From contig NZ_CP121446.1 in assembly GCF_030643905.1 (NCBI RefSeq), positions 124,001-188,000 on the forward strand: 64,000 nt of DNA, written 5' to 3'. The stretch is from Flavobacterium sp. IMCC34852 (GTDB lineage Bacteria > Bacteroidota > Bacteroidia > Flavobacteriales > Flavobacteriaceae). The notes below the pieces were generated by a model. It made no database searches and was not told where the DNA came from. It saw nothing but the letters and a program-made list of their open reading frames with translations. This document shows positions 14,995-25,007 of the stretch, piece by piece. Numbering within the stretch: the first letter of the stretch is position 1; each line of letters starts with the position of its first letter. Made by a program: the position numbers and the translations under genes.

Positions 14995-17601
14995 TTATTT
15001 TTTTAACAACATTCTTTTTAGCTCATTTAGCTTCATTAAAGCTTCCACCGGTGTCAAAGTATTGATATCTAAATTGAGGATGTCTTCTCTGATTTCTTCC
15101 AACAAAGGATCATCCATACTGAAAATATTGAGTTGCATTTCATCTTTAGCCGATTTGATAGTGTTTAATGCATCACTGGAATGATTCTTCTCTAATTTCT
15201 TTAAAAGCTTTTGGGCTTTTTGAATTACCATTTGCGGCATTCCGGCCATTTTGGCTACATGAATTCCGAAACTGTGTGCGCTGCCGCCTTTAACCAACTT
15301 TCGAATAAAAAGGACATTGTCTTTTAACTCTTTTACCGAAACATTATAATTCTGAATTCTCGGCAACAATTCACTCATTTCATTTAGTTCGTGATAATGC
15401 GTTGCAAATAAAGTTTTTGGTCTTGCCGGATTTTCGTGTATAAACTCGGCAATCGCCCAAGCTATCGAAATTCCGTCATAAGTACTGGTTCCTCGACCGA
15501 TTTCATCTAACAAGACCAAACTTCTGTCTGAAATATTATTCAAAATAGAAGCTGTTTCATTCATCTCGACCATAAAAGTCGATTCACCCATCGAAATGTT
15601 ATCGCTGGCGCCTACTCGAGTAAAGATTTTATCGACTACGCCCATTCTGACTTTTTCTGCCGGAACAAAGCTTCCCATTTGCGCCAGCAATACAATTAAA
15701 GCGGTTTGTCTTAAAATCGCCGACTTACCCGACATGTTCGGTCCGGTAATCATGATTAATTGTTGGGTTTCTCTGTCTAAGAAAACATCATTGGCCACAT
15801 AAGGAACACCGACCGGTAATTGTTTCTCAATCACAGGATGACGACCATTGGTAATTTCCAATTCAAAAGTATCATCCAAAATCGGACACACATAATCATT
15901 TTCTATTGCCAATTGCGCAAAAGAAGTTAAGCAATCCAATTGGGCTACCAAATTAGCGTTCAATTGAACTTGTTTGATGTAAGTCCCAATCCAAATCACC
16001 AATTGCTCAAACAAATGGCTTTCGATTTGATGAATTTTTTCTTCGGCGCCGAGAATTTTAGTTTCGTATTCTTTTAATTCTTCAGTAATGTATCTTTCGG
16101 CGTTGACTAAAGTTTGCTTTCTGATCCATTCCGCCGGCACTTTGTCTTTGTGGGTATTTCTAACTTCAATATAGTAACCGAACACATTATTGAAAGAGAT
16201 TTTAAGTGAAGATATTCCGGTGCGCTCAGACTCACGAGTTTCAATTCCTTCCAAATATTCCTTACCTGAAAATGCAATACTTCTCAGTTCATCCAATTCG
16301 GCATGAACTCCAGTAGCGATGGCATTTCCTTTGGCAATCGAAACCGGTGAATCTTGATTGATCGTCGTTTTTATTTTTTCGCGAAGCAAATCACAAGCAT
16401 GCAAATTGTCGCCAATGACACGAACCGCTTCTTGTTTGCTTTCCAATGCAATCGTCTTTATTGGAATAATCGCATCTAAAGATTCTTTGAGATAAATCAC
16501 TTCACGGGGCGAAATTTTACCGGTGGCTACTTTCGAAATCAAACGTTCCAAATCGGAGATCTGTTTAATTTGGTATTGAATTTTTTGAAGGATTTCCTGA
16601 TTGTCTTTCAAATAAGTAACCACTTCATGACGGCTTCTGATTTTATTAATGTCTTTCAAAGGCAAAGCCAACCAACGTTTTAGTAACCTTGAACCCATTG
16701 GCGAAAGCGTCCTATCAATCACATCCAAAAGCGTTACGGCATTTTGAGAATGACTGTGGTACAATTCCAAATTGCGAATCGTAAATCGATCCATCCAAAC
16801 ATAAGCGTCTTCCGCTATGCGTTGGATATTGGTGATGTGCTGAACTTTGTTATGTTGTGTTTCAGATAAGTAATAAAGAATCGCCCCTGATGCAATAATC
16901 CCATCTTGCAATTCTTCAATCCCAAAACCTTTTAAGGAATTGGTTTGGAAATGATTTTGCAAAGTCTCAATTGCATAATCTTCTTTATAAACCCAATCTT
17001 CCAGATAAAAAACATTAAAATCTTCTCCGAAAACTTCTTTGAATTGGGCTTTGTTGTTTTTTTGAATTAAAATCTCACTCGGACTAAAATTCTGCAACAA
17101 CTTATCTATGTATTCTTCATTACCTTGCGCGGTTAAAAATTCCCCGGTGGAAACATCCAAAAAAGCCACACCGAGTTGTCGCTTGCTAAAGTAAACAGAA
17201 GCCAAAAAATTATTGGATTTAGAATGCAAAACCTCATCATTCATCGAAACACCCGGTGTTACCAATTCGGTTACACCACGTTTTACAATGGTTTTGGTCA
17301 TTTTAGGATCTTCCAATTGGTCACAAATCGCCACACGCAATCCGGCTTTGACTAATTTAGGCAAATACGTATTTAAGGAATGATGTGGAAACCCGGCCAA
17401 AGCGGTTTCGGTTTCTGAACCGGCGCCACGTTTGGTCAAAACTATGCCGAGAATTTTAGAAGCTCGAATGGCATCTTCTCCAAAAGTTTCATAAAAATCG
17501 CCAACTCTGAATAACAAACAAGCATCGGGATATTTATTTTTAATCTCGTTGTATTGCTTCATTAAAGGCGTTTCCTTGGCTTTGGTTTCTTTGGCTGACA
17601 A
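14995..17601 (-). CDS. mutS: DNA mismatch repair protein MutS
   Basis: MutS recognises mismatched bases and starts repair with MutL. The 868-residue protein has the mismatch-contact motif Phe36-x-Glu38 (in [11 protein letters not shown]), which marks MutS1 rather than MutS2. The ATPase Walker A motif is GPNMSGKSA (near residue 620), with [11 protein letters not shown] as the Walker B/signature region. It ends with a long helical region and a short C-terminal clamp-like tail ([17 protein letters not shown]). It lies upstream of the two tRNA genes on the same strand, with a separate promoter for the tRNAs. Confidence 0.98.
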   Translation of the reverse strand: MSAKETKAKETPLMKQYNEIKNKYPDACLLFRVGDFYETFGEDAIRASKILGIVLTKRGAGSETETALAGFPHHSLNTYLPKLVKAGLRVAICDQLEDPKMTKTIVKRGVTELVTPGVSMNDEVLHSKSNNFLASVYFSKRQLGVAFLDVSTGEFLTAQGNEEYIDKLLQNFSPSEILIQKNNKAQFKEVFGEDFNVFYLEDWVYKEDYAIETLQNHFQTNSLKGFGIEELQDGIIASGAILYYLSETQHNKVQHITNIQRIAEDAYVWMDRFTIRNLELYHSHSQNAVTLLDVIDRTLSPMGSRLLKRWLALPLKDINKIRSRHEVVTYLKDNQEILQKIQYQIKQISDLERLISKVATGKISPREVIYLKESLDAIIPIKTIALESKQEAVRVIGDNLHACDLLREKIKTTINQDSPVSIAKGNAIATGVHAELDELRSIAFSGKEYLEGIETRESERTGISSLKISFNNVFGYYIEVRNTHKDKVPAEWIRKQTLVNAERYITEELKEYETKILGAEEKIHQIESHLFEQLVIWIGTYIKQVQLNANLVAQLDCLTSFAQLAIENDYVCPILDDTFELEITNGRHPVIEKQLPVGVPYVANDVFLDRETQQLIMITGPNMSGKSAILRQTALIVLLAQMGSFVPAEKVRMGVVDKIFTRVGASDNISMGESTFMVEMNETASILNNISDRSLVLLDEIGRGTSTYDGISIAWAIAEFIHENPARPKTLFATHYHELNEMSELLPRIQNYNVSVKELKDNVLFIRKLVKGGSAHSFGIHVAKMAGMPQMVIQKAQKLLKKLEKNHSSDALNTIKSAKDEMQLNIFSMDDPLLEEIREDILNLDINTLTPVEALMKLNELKRMLLKK

Positions 17602-17720
17602 TGGATTTCGATTTAAATTGAATAAGAAAGCGAATTTAAATATTTTAGGTCGAATAGCTGATGCAAAAAAAATTAATTTAATATTAAGGTAAAAAAAAAG
17701 ACTCGGTTTTAAATTTTAGA

Positions 17721-17728
17721 TAGATTTG
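17721..17728 (+). promoter_or_regulatory. -7 promoter motif of the DUF1573 gene
   Basis: TAGATTTG matches TAnnTTTG, 26 bases before the ATG at 17755. Confidence 0.5.
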
Positions 17729-17754
17729 CTACAGAAACTTAAAAACATTATACG

Positions 17755-18219
17755 ATGAAAAAAATAATTTTACTTGCTGCCTTAGTTGCTTTTGGCGTTA
17801 CAAATTCAAACGCTCAAACAGCAAAAAAAGTAGCTACAAAAGCTGCTGCAAAAGTGGAAACTCCTAAAGTGGACGGACCGGGAATGTTATTCGAAAACGA
17901 AACTATCGATTACGGAACAATTCCTGCTAATTCTGACGGAAAAAGAGAATTTGTATTCGTAAATAACGGAACAAAACCATTAATTATCGAAAGCACACAA
18001 GGTTCTTGCGGATGTACCGTTCCTTCTAAACCGGAAAAACCAATCCAACCGGGAGAAAGAGGTGTAATCGGAGTGAAATATGACACTTCAAGAGCAGGGC
18101 AATCTTTCCAAAAAACAGTTACTGTAAAATCAAATGCAGTAGGTCAAGAAAACAAAGTACTTACTATTAAAGGAAACGTTTTACCGGCTGAAACTAAAGT
18201 TGAGCCTACAAAAAGCTAA
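17755..18219 (+). CDS. DUF1573 domain exported protein
   Basis: The 154-residue protein has a signal peptide (cleaved near NSNAQ-T, residue 21) and one DUF1573 immunoglobulin-like domain (about residues 42-145). The family hallmark is visible as IESTQGSCGCTVPSKP, with two cysteines in a CGC triplet, together with the DYGTIP and EFVFVNNGTKPL phrases. These domains are common in Bacteroidota exported proteins, and their role is unknown. The region after the signal peptide is Lys/Ala-rich and probably flexible. The gene has its own promoter motif and terminator. Confidence 0.88.
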   Translation: MKKIILLAALVAFGVTNSNAQTAKKVATKAAAKVETPKVDGPGMLFENETIDYGTIPANSDGKREFVFVNNGTKPLIIESTQGSCGCTVPSKPEKPIQPGERGVIGVKYDTSRAGQSFQKTVTVKSNAVGQENKVLTIKGNVLPAETKVEPTKS

Positions 18220-18241
18220 TTGAACTTAATTATAAATTCGA

Positions 18242-18273
18242 AAAAGTCCTGATTTAATCGGGACTTTTTTTTT
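18242..18273 (+). terminator. Rho-independent terminator
   Basis: A 12-base stem (AAAAGTCCTGAT / ATCGGGACTTTT, one T-G pair) with loop TTA is followed by a T run, 22 bases after the DUF1573 gene. Confidence 0.9.
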
Positions 18274-18276
18274 GAA

Positions 18277-18284
18277 TATCTTTG
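18277..18284 (+). promoter_or_regulatory. -7 promoter motif of the RNA methyltransferase gene
   Basis: TATCTTTG is a perfect TAnnTTTG match placed directly after the preceding terminator, 45 bases before the ATG at 18330. Confidence 0.55.
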
Positions 18285-18329
18285 CCACACAAACCCAAAG
18301 GGAGAATTCCATAAAATAAAAATAAAGCA

Positions 18330-18860
18330 ATGCGAAAGCTTGAAAATAAAGAATTAGACCGAAAATCAATAGCTGATTTCAAAGAAGCTGAAAAAACGCC
18401 CATTATTATCATCCTTGATGACATCAGAAGTTTGCATAATATTGGTTCTGTATTCAGAACCGCTGATGCTTTTTTGATTGAAAAAATATACTTGTGCGGC
18501 ATTACAGCAATTCCGCCGAACAAAGAAATTCACAAAACAGCCTTAGGCGCCACCGAAACCGTCGCTTGGGAATACCAAAAAGAAGTGACTGAGGTAATTG
18601 AAAGCCTTAAAGAAGAAGATATTAAAGTTTTTGCCATTGAACAAGTAGACAAGGCTGTATTTCTTCAGAATTTCAAAATAGAGAAAACCGAAAGATACGC
18701 TTTAGTTTTTGGGAATGAAGTTTACGGCGTTTCCCAAAAAGCCATCGAACTTTGCGATGGTTGCATTGAGATTCCCCAAATTGGCACCAAACATTCTCTA
18801 AACATATCCGTTAGTGCCGGAATTGTTGTTTGGGATTTATTCCAAAAGATGACATTTTAA
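18330..18860 (+). CDS. SpoU/TrmH-family RNA 2'-O-methyltransferase
   Basis: The 176-residue SPOUT enzyme has the three family motifs: NIGSVFRTADAF (about residues 36-47), LVFGNEVYGVS (about 128-138), and IPQIGTKHSLNISVSAGI (about 149-166), which forms the trefoil knot that binds S-adenosylmethionine. It methylates a ribose 2'-OH in tRNA or rRNA. The short length without an N-terminal substrate-binding domain resembles TrmH/TrmL-like members, but the target base cannot be decided. It is a single-gene unit with its own promoter motif. Confidence 0.9.
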   Translation: MRKLENKELDRKSIADFKEAEKTPIIIILDDIRSLHNIGSVFRTADAFLIEKIYLCGITAIPPNKEIHKTALGATETVAWEYQKEVTEVIESLKEEDIKVFAIEQVDKAVFLQNFKIEKTERYALVFGNEVYGVSQKAIELCDGCIEIPQIGTKHSLNISVSAGIVVWDLFQKMTF

Positions 18861-18927
18861 ATCTCTTCCTTACTTTTTAAGATAATTTTATAATACAAAA
18901 GGGCCGTTTTTGATTATTTTTATGGCC

Positions 18928-21030
18928 ATGAAAAAGAATTACCTTGTATTGCTAGTGATATTGTTTTGCACTTCACCCTTCATTTATGGAAGTGCATCTG
19001 TCTCATTAGGCAAAATGCAAGCTACTAATATCGCTCCAACTTTAATTGCAGTAGGAAATCAAATTTATTGTCCGGGAACATCGATGAAAATCGTTACAGA
19101 TATGACCATCACTGATCCTGATGACACGGGAATTGATGCCATATACATCCAGATTTCATCAGGTTATGATTTAGGCGATGATTCCCTGACATTGACCGGA
19201 AACCACCCTAACATCAATACGGTCTGGAATGCTACTACAGGCACATTAACATTAACCGGTGTCAGCGGACAACCCACTTATGTCGAATTAGTAGCCGCCA
19301 TAAAAGATATCGAATTTTCCACAAGCGCCGCCAATCCAACAGGTACTCGAAACTTTTCTATTACCATCGGACAAGCGAATTACCTTCCGTCAAACGGTCA
19401 TTACTATCTTTATATCCCCAATTTAGGAATCACTTGGACGGCAGCCAGAGCTGCTGCTCAAAGCAGTACTTATTACGGGTTACAAGGCTATTTGGCCACC
19501 ATAACCTCCGCCGAGGAAGCCCAAATTTCGGGAGAGCAAACCACCGGCGCCGGATGGATTGGCGGCAGTGATGAGCAAACAGAAGGCATTTGGAGGTGGA
19601 TGACCGGTCCTGAAATCGGTACCGTTTTTTGGAATGGAACCTTTTCCGGTTTTACCAATAATTTTGCCTTTTGGAATACCGGTGAACCCAATAATGCGGG
19701 AGATGAAGATTATGCTCACATCACGGCTCCGGGAGTAGGAATTCCCGGTTCGTGGAATGATTTGTCGAATACAGGCGAAACCAGTGGCAATTACCAACCC
19801 AAAGGATATATAGTGGAATATGGCGGAACTCCCGGAGATCCTATCTTAAATATCGCAACGAGCACAACACTGACTATCGGTTCAATAACTGCTACCACAA
19901 ATGGTTCCAGATGCGGATCAGGTTCGGTTACGTTACAAGCGGTTTCAAATACAGGCACAGTCAATTGGTATTCACAACCTACAGGCGGAACACCTATAGC
20001 CACGGGCAATACTTTTAATACACCCAATATAACCTCAACTACCCTATTTTATGCCGCAGCCCACTCAGGCAGTTGTCCTGATGATTTGAGAGTTCCGGTG
20101 ACGGCCTCAGTTACGCCAAAGCCTGTTTTGACCGTTAACTCACCTTATTCATTATGTACTGGTAGCAATACAACCATTGCTTTGGCAACCACAATCGGAA
20201 CTCTTTTTTGGTATGACAGCCCAAACAGTACAACCCCTATTTTTACCGGAACTCAATTTGTTGTTCCTAACATCCAACAAGATACTTTTTTTTACGCTGA
20301 AGCCAATAACAATGGCTGTCTTTCTGATAGAGAAATGGTTGAAGTTCAGGTTTTTGCATCTCCTGTTGTAGCCGATGAATTTATAGACCTTTGCGAAGGC
20401 GAAACCATTGTACTCAGTGCCGGCAATCCAAACATGAACTATCTTTGGTCGACCGGAGCAACCACACAAACTATTGTCAGTAATGGCTTGACTAATTATT
20501 CTGTAATAGTAACAACACCGGCCCCGGAAAACTGTTCTAAAACAAAAAATTTCAGTATTACTTATCATGCACAACCGGTAATTTCATCTATAGAAACCAA
20601 TGGTTTAATAGTAACTATCAACACCACTCAAAGCGGTGATTTTGAATACTCACTGGATGGTATTATATACCAAAGTTCGAATGTTTTTACGGTAAATGAA
20701 GGCGGAATGTATATAGGCTATGTGAGAGAAAGAAACCAATGTGGCTTTGATCAAAAAACTTTTATCGTCATTTCTGTTCCTGCTTTTTTCACCCCTAACG
20801 GGGATAACGTTAATGATACTTGGTCTATCAAAGGTGCGAGTTTCTTCTCGAATGCAGAAGTAAGGATTTTTGATCGATTCGGAAAATTAATAACCGTTTT
20901 AAATCGTTATAACCCTTTTTGGGACGGCACTTATAACGGGGCGCTTTTGCCTTCTACCGATTATTGGTTTGTGGCTAAAATAAACGACTCTACGCCTGAA
21001 ATCAAAGGTCACTTTGCGATGATGCGATAA
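18928..21030 (+). CDS. T9SS type-B cargo with a C-type lectin domain
   Basis: This roughly 700-residue exported protein has a signal peptide (MKKNYLVLLVILFCTSPFIYG). It is followed by a cadherin/Ig-like region (30-150), a C-type lectin-like domain (about 157-300) with GEPNNAGDEDYAH and GSWNDLS carrying the EPN and WND motifs for calcium/sugar binding, and Ig-like regions (300-610). The C-terminus is a gliding-motility-associated type-B sorting domain (FFTPNGDNVNDTW, DRFGKLI, PSTDYWF). It is probably a surface or secreted glycan-binding adhesin. ATG at 18928 is preferred; 18922 or a TTG at 18910 are alternatives. No SprF-type partner gene is adjacent. Confidence 0.88.
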   Translation: MKKNYLVLLVILFCTSPFIYGSASVSLGKMQATNIAPTLIAVGNQIYCPGTSMKIVTDMTITDPDDTGIDAIYIQISSGYDLGDDSLTLTGNHPNINTVWNATTGTLTLTGVSGQPTYVELVAAIKDIEFSTSAANPTGTRNFSITIGQANYLPSNGHYYLYIPNLGITWTAARAAAQSSTYYGLQGYLATITSAEEAQISGEQTTGAGWIGGSDEQTEGIWRWMTGPEIGTVFWNGTFSGFTNNFAFWNTGEPNNAGDEDYAHITAPGVGIPGSWNDLSNTGETSGNYQPKGYIVEYGGTPGDPILNIATSTTLTIGSITATTNGSRCGSGSVTLQAVSNTGTVNWYSQPTGGTPIATGNTFNTPNITSTTLFYAAAHSGSCPDDLRVPVTASVTPKPVLTVNSPYSLCTGSNTTIALATTIGTLFWYDSPNSTTPIFTGTQFVVPNIQQDTFFYAEANNNGCLSDREMVEVQVFASPVVADEFIDLCEGETIVLSAGNPNMNYLWSTGATTQTIVSNGLTNYSVIVTTPAPENCSKTKNFSITYHAQPVISSIETNGLIVTINTTQSGDFEYSLDGIIYQSSNVFTVNEGGMYIGYVRERNQCGFDQKTFIVISVPAFFTPNGDNVNDTWSIKGASFFSNAEVRIFDRFGKLITVLNRYNPFWDGTYNGALLPSTDYWFVAKINDSTPEIKGHFAMMR

Positions 21031-21032
21031 TA

Positions 21033-22166
21033 TTATTGTATCTTATTTCGAATTTCTTCCAAAACAAAAACATAATCGTCTTGGTTGTTTAGAAAATCCC
21101 TATTGGTTACATCTATAATTAAGACGTTCAAATCCTTTTGAGATTTGATGTAATCCAAATAACCATTATTGATTTTTTCTAAATACTCCGCCGGAATTTC
21201 TTGTTCGTAGCTTCTGCCTCGGGTTTTGATATTCGCCAAAAGTCTTTCGGTGCTTTGGTACAAATAAATATACAAATCGGGTTTAGGCATTTCTTTGTAG
21301 ATGATATCAAACATCGTTTTGTACAAACGAAACTCATCTTCGGCTAAAGTTACTTTGGCAAAAATCAACGATTTAAAAATATGATAATCCGCCACGATAA
21401 AATCCTTGAACAAATCAAATTGCGCCAAATCATCGGAAATTTGCTGATACCTGTCGGCCAAAAAAGACATCTCCAACGGAAATGCATACCGATTTTGATC
21501 TTCATAAAACTTCGGCAAAAAAGGATTGTCTGCAAATCGTTCCAACACGGTTTTCGCATTAAAATCTTCGGCTAATTTATTGGTCAATGTGGTTTTCCCG
21601 GCGCCAATATTTCCTTCGATGGCAATATAGTTGAAATGATCTAGTTTGATTTTGGCAATTGGAATTTCTAAATTCTGAACCACTTTGCAGTTGCTTTTAT
21701 CTTCTGACAAGACTAACAATTCATGCAAATATTTTTGTAAAATCGGATGACGCCAATCGAGGTTTAAATCGCGCATCGGCAACAACACAAACAAGCGGTT
21801 CTGCATTTCCGGATGCGGCACTTGTAACTTTTCAGAGGCGATAATTTCTTCATCAAAAGCAATTACATCAATATCAATCATTCGAGCTTGATAACCGACT
21901 ACATCTTCACGAACTCTGCCTAAAGCTTCTTCGAGCAACAAAACTTCTTCCAAGATTTGGTGTGCCGATTTGTTCGTGTTCATTACCAAAGCACAATTGT
22001 AAAACGAGTGACTTTCAAAACCCCAAGATGGTGTTTCATATAGTTTAGAAACTTTGATGATAGTGCCAACTTCTTTGTGCAAATCATCAATACAACGCTC
22101 AATATTTTCGAGACGATTGCCTTGATTGGTGCCTAAAGATAAAATGACTTGATGCTGCTTATTCAT
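21033..22166 (-). CDS. HPPK-deoxynucleoside kinase fusion protein
   Basis: The 377-residue protein joins two enzymes. Residues about 5-150 are HPPK (FolK, pyrophosphokinase of the folate pathway), with LSLGTNQGNR, GFESHSFYNCAL, metal ligands in MIDIDVIAF (Asp98, Asp100) and VPHPEMQNRLFVL. Residues about 178-377 are a deoxynucleoside kinase with P-loop EGNIGAGKTT (184-193), VLERFADNPFL and the lid arginines in TRGRSYEQEIP. The kinase half resembles deoxyadenosine/deoxyguanosine kinases. I recall this fusion from marine Flavobacteriia. Both active sites look intact, so it should be bifunctional. Confidence 0.92.
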   Translation of the reverse strand: MNKQHQVILSLGTNQGNRLENIERCIDDLHKEVGTIIKVSKLYETPSWGFESHSFYNCALVMNTNKSAHQILEEVLLLEEALGRVREDVVGYQARMIDIDVIAFDEEIIASEKLQVPHPEMQNRLFVLLPMRDLNLDWRHPILQKYLHELLVLSEDKSNCKVVQNLEIPIAKIKLDHFNYIAIEGNIGAGKTTLTNKLAEDFNAKTVLERFADNPFLPKFYEDQNRYAFPLEMSFLADRYQQISDDLAQFDLFKDFIVADYHIFKSLIFAKVTLAEDEFRLYKTMFDIIYKEMPKPDLYIYLYQSTERLLANIKTRGRSYEQEIPAEYLEKINNGYLDYIKSQKDLNVLIIDVTNRDFLNNQDDYVFVLEEIRNKIQ

Positions 22167-22344
22167 AGATGCACAAATTAACTAAAACTATTTCAGAATA
22201 ACGGCAAAAACAGCCCGACTATTAATAACAATTTCTCAACAATTCATTTGGCCCTAAATCATAAAACTTCTATAAATAGTAACCACTTTGTATGGAAAAG
22301 GCATTATTTTTGTTTAGCCAATGCGTAACTAAATCTATCACATC

Positions 22345-24957
22345 ATGTTAAAGAAAATCCTAAAAATAGTCGGAATTGTTTTGTTGCTTTTAGTAGTTTC
22401 CGCTTTTGCGATTCCGTATTTCTTTAAAGACCAAATCAAAGCCAAAATCGAAAAAGCCATCAATGAAAAAGTCGATGCCAAAGTGGCTTTCGCAGATGCC
22501 GATTTGAGTTTGTTCAAAAACTTCCCGAATGCGAGTGTCAATATTGAAAAACTCTCTATCATCAACAAAGCGCCGTTTGAAGGCGATACTTTAGTGGCTT
22601 TTGAAGAATTGAATTTGAAAATGTCCATCGGACAATTGTTCAATAGCGATGATGAACCGATGCAAATTGACGGAATCGATTCTAAAAACGGACTGATTAA
22701 TATCATTTTTAACAAAGACGGCCTTGGTAATTTCGACATCGCTTTAAAAGAAGAAAAGAAAGCAGACGATAGTAAAAGCAAACCGCTTTCCTTATCTATA
22801 AAAGAATACTCGGTAGAAAATTTCAAGTTCCAATACTACGATGAACGTTCTAAAATCAAAATGGTTTTAGACAGTATCAACCACGAAGGAACCGGAGATT
22901 TTGCTGCTTCCAAATTGGATTTGGTTACCAAAACTACTACAAAAGTTTCGCTTGATATGGATAAAGTCAACTACATGAAAAACGTAGCGATATCTTTAGA
23001 TGCTGTACTCGGCATCGACTTAGACCAAAGTAAATATACCTTCAAGAAAAACGAAGCTAAAATCAACGAATTGCCTCTTAAATTTGACGGTTTTATCCAA
23101 ATGGCGGATGACGGACAAGTGTATGATTTGACTTTTCAAACGCCGACTTCTTCCTTTAAAAACTTTCTGGGCTTAATTCCGGCGCAATATTCGAGCAATT
23201 TGAAAGACGTGAAAACCAGTGGCGATTTTACCGTAAAAGGTTTTGCCAAAGGAAAATTAACCGACACGACTGTTCCGAAATTCAATATCGATATTGCTTC
23301 GAATAACGCTTCGTTCCAATATCCGAATTTGCCGAAATCGGTTCAAAATATTATCATCGATACTAAAATCATCAACGAAACCGGTTTGATGAATGATACT
23401 TATGTCAATTTAGACAAACTCTCGTTCCAAATCGACCAAGATGTATTTAATGCGAAAGCCAATATTAAAAATATAGCCGAAAATGCTTTGGTGAATGCCG
23501 CTTTAAAAGGAACAATCAACTTAGGAAACTTAACCAAAGCTTATCCTGTAAAATTAGACAAACCGTTAACCGGAGTTTTAAAAGCCGATGTGACTACGGA
23601 ATTTGATATGCAATCGGTAGAAAAAAGCGATTATGCCCGAATTAAAAATGCGGGAACGATTGACTTAACGGGTTTCAATTATACGGATGAAAATGGCAAA
23701 ACGATGAAAATCAGTCGTGCTTTGGTTTCTTTTGATCCAAGTCGGGTGAATTTAAAACAATTCAATGCGACAACCGGCAAAACTGATTTGGCTGTAAATG
23801 GTGTGTTGGAAAACTTCTACGGTTTTGTATTCAAAAACCAAGAGTTGAAAGGCAATTTCAATCTGCAATCTAATCAGTTAGCGGTAAATGATTTCATGAC
23901 TACCGGAACCGAAACTGCTAAAGAAGCCAAAGCCAGCGAACCTATGAAGATTCCGGCTTTCTTAAACTGCTCTTTAACCGCCAAAGCCAACACCGTTTTG
24001 TACGACAACTTGGTTTTGAAAAATGTTTCGGGGAAAGTGATTATTAAAGACCAAAAAGCTACTTTAGAAAACGGAAAAACCGATATTTTCGGTGGTTCGA
24101 TCGCGTTTAACGGCGATGTTTCGACTAAAGAAAAAACCCCGAAATTCAACATGGATTTAGGTTTAAATGGGGTTGACATCATGCAGACTTTCACCCAATT
24201 GGAAATGATGAAAAAAATAGCCCCGATTGCCGGAGTGATCAACGGAAAACTAAATTCCAAAATTAAATTGTCCGGAAATTTAGACGCCAAAGAAATGACC
24301 CCCGATTTAAAAAGTCTCTCGGGAGATTTATTGGGACAATTGCTTTCGACAACTGTAAACTCAAGTAATTCTACTTTGTTGACTGCCTTAGACAGCAAGC
24401 TAGGTTTTGTGGATTTGAAAAAACTAAACCTCAACGATTTGAAAGCTGCCATTACTTTTAAAGACGGAAAAGTGAACGTAAAACCTTTCGATTTAAAATA
24501 CCAAGACATTAAAGCAACCATCGGCGGCACGCATGGTTTTGACCAAAACATGAACTACAATTTAAAGCTCGATGTTCCGGCGAAATATTTAGGAACCGAA
24601 GCCAATAATCTGATTGCCAAATTGTCTCCGGCCGATGCCAAAAAAGTAGAGAATGTGCCGATTAACGCTATTTTGGGCGGCAGTTTTTCCAATCCGAAAG
24701 TAACTACCGATGTCAAACAAGCCACCACATCATTAGTCAACAATTTGGTGAAACAACAAAAAGACAAGTTAGTTTCCGGCGGAAAAGACGCAGTCAATTC
24801 TATCATTTCTAACGCGACCAAACCCAAAACCGACACCACCAAAACCGATGTCAAGAAGGACGTTCAAACCAAAGCGAACAGTTTAATTAAAGATTTATTC
24901 AACAAAAAGAAAAAAGAAGCGCCAAAAACGGAAACAACACCGACGCCAACTAAATAA
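22345..24957 (+). CDS. AsmA-family protein
   Basis: The 870-residue protein has one N-terminal membrane anchor (IVGIVLLLLVVSAFAIPYF). An AsmA N-terminal region follows, with the typical KNFPNASVNIEKLSI phrase near residue 55, then a long beta-rich body and an AsmA C-terminal region (about 550-780). The tail (790-870) is Lys/Thr/Pro-rich. AsmA-like proteins span the periplasm and are implicated in moving phospholipids to the outer membrane or shaping outer-membrane assembly. The gene is monocistronic, closed by a terminator against the converging DUF2797 gene. Confidence 0.9.
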   Translation: MLKKILKIVGIVLLLLVVSAFAIPYFFKDQIKAKIEKAINEKVDAKVAFADADLSLFKNFPNASVNIEKLSIINKAPFEGDTLVAFEELNLKMSIGQLFNSDDEPMQIDGIDSKNGLINIIFNKDGLGNFDIALKEEKKADDSKSKPLSLSIKEYSVENFKFQYYDERSKIKMVLDSINHEGTGDFAASKLDLVTKTTTKVSLDMDKVNYMKNVAISLDAVLGIDLDQSKYTFKKNEAKINELPLKFDGFIQMADDGQVYDLTFQTPTSSFKNFLGLIPAQYSSNLKDVKTSGDFTVKGFAKGKLTDTTVPKFNIDIASNNASFQYPNLPKSVQNIIIDTKIINETGLMNDTYVNLDKLSFQIDQDVFNAKANIKNIAENALVNAALKGTINLGNLTKAYPVKLDKPLTGVLKADVTTEFDMQSVEKSDYARIKNAGTIDLTGFNYTDENGKTMKISRALVSFDPSRVNLKQFNATTGKTDLAVNGVLENFYGFVFKNQELKGNFNLQSNQLAVNDFMTTGTETAKEAKASEPMKIPAFLNCSLTAKANTVLYDNLVLKNVSGKVIIKDQKATLENGKTDIFGGSIAFNGDVSTKEKTPKFNMDLGLNGVDIMQTFTQLEMMKKIAPIAGVINGKLNSKIKLSGNLDAKEMTPDLKSLSGDLLGQLLSTTVNSSNSTLLTALDSKLGFVDLKKLNLNDLKAAITFKDGKVNVKPFDLKYQDIKATIGGTHGFDQNMNYNLKLDVPAKYLGTEANNLIAKLSPADAKKVENVPINAILGGSFSNPKVTTDVKQATTSLVNNLVKQQKDKLVSGGKDAVNSIISNATKPKTDTTKTDVKKDVQTKANSLIKDLFNKKKKEAPKTETTPTPTK

Positions 24958-24977
24958 AATAAAGACACGAACGAAGT

Positions 24978-25005
24978 AAACCCTTTCTCAACGGAAAGGG
25001 TTTTT
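24978..25005 (+). terminator. Rho-independent terminator after the AsmA-like gene
   Basis: Stem AAACCCTTT / AAAGGGTTT (24978-24986 with 24995-25003) and an 8-base loop, then T residues. It ends 3 bases from the stop of the converging DUF2797 gene and may serve both. Confidence 0.88.
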
Positions 25006-25007
25006 AT

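Noticed and set aside
23874..24551. A 225-residue open frame on the minus strand inside the AsmA-like gene
   Set aside because: It is antisense to a well-supported 870-residue protein, has no signal, motif or promoter, and follows from the base composition of the sense gene.
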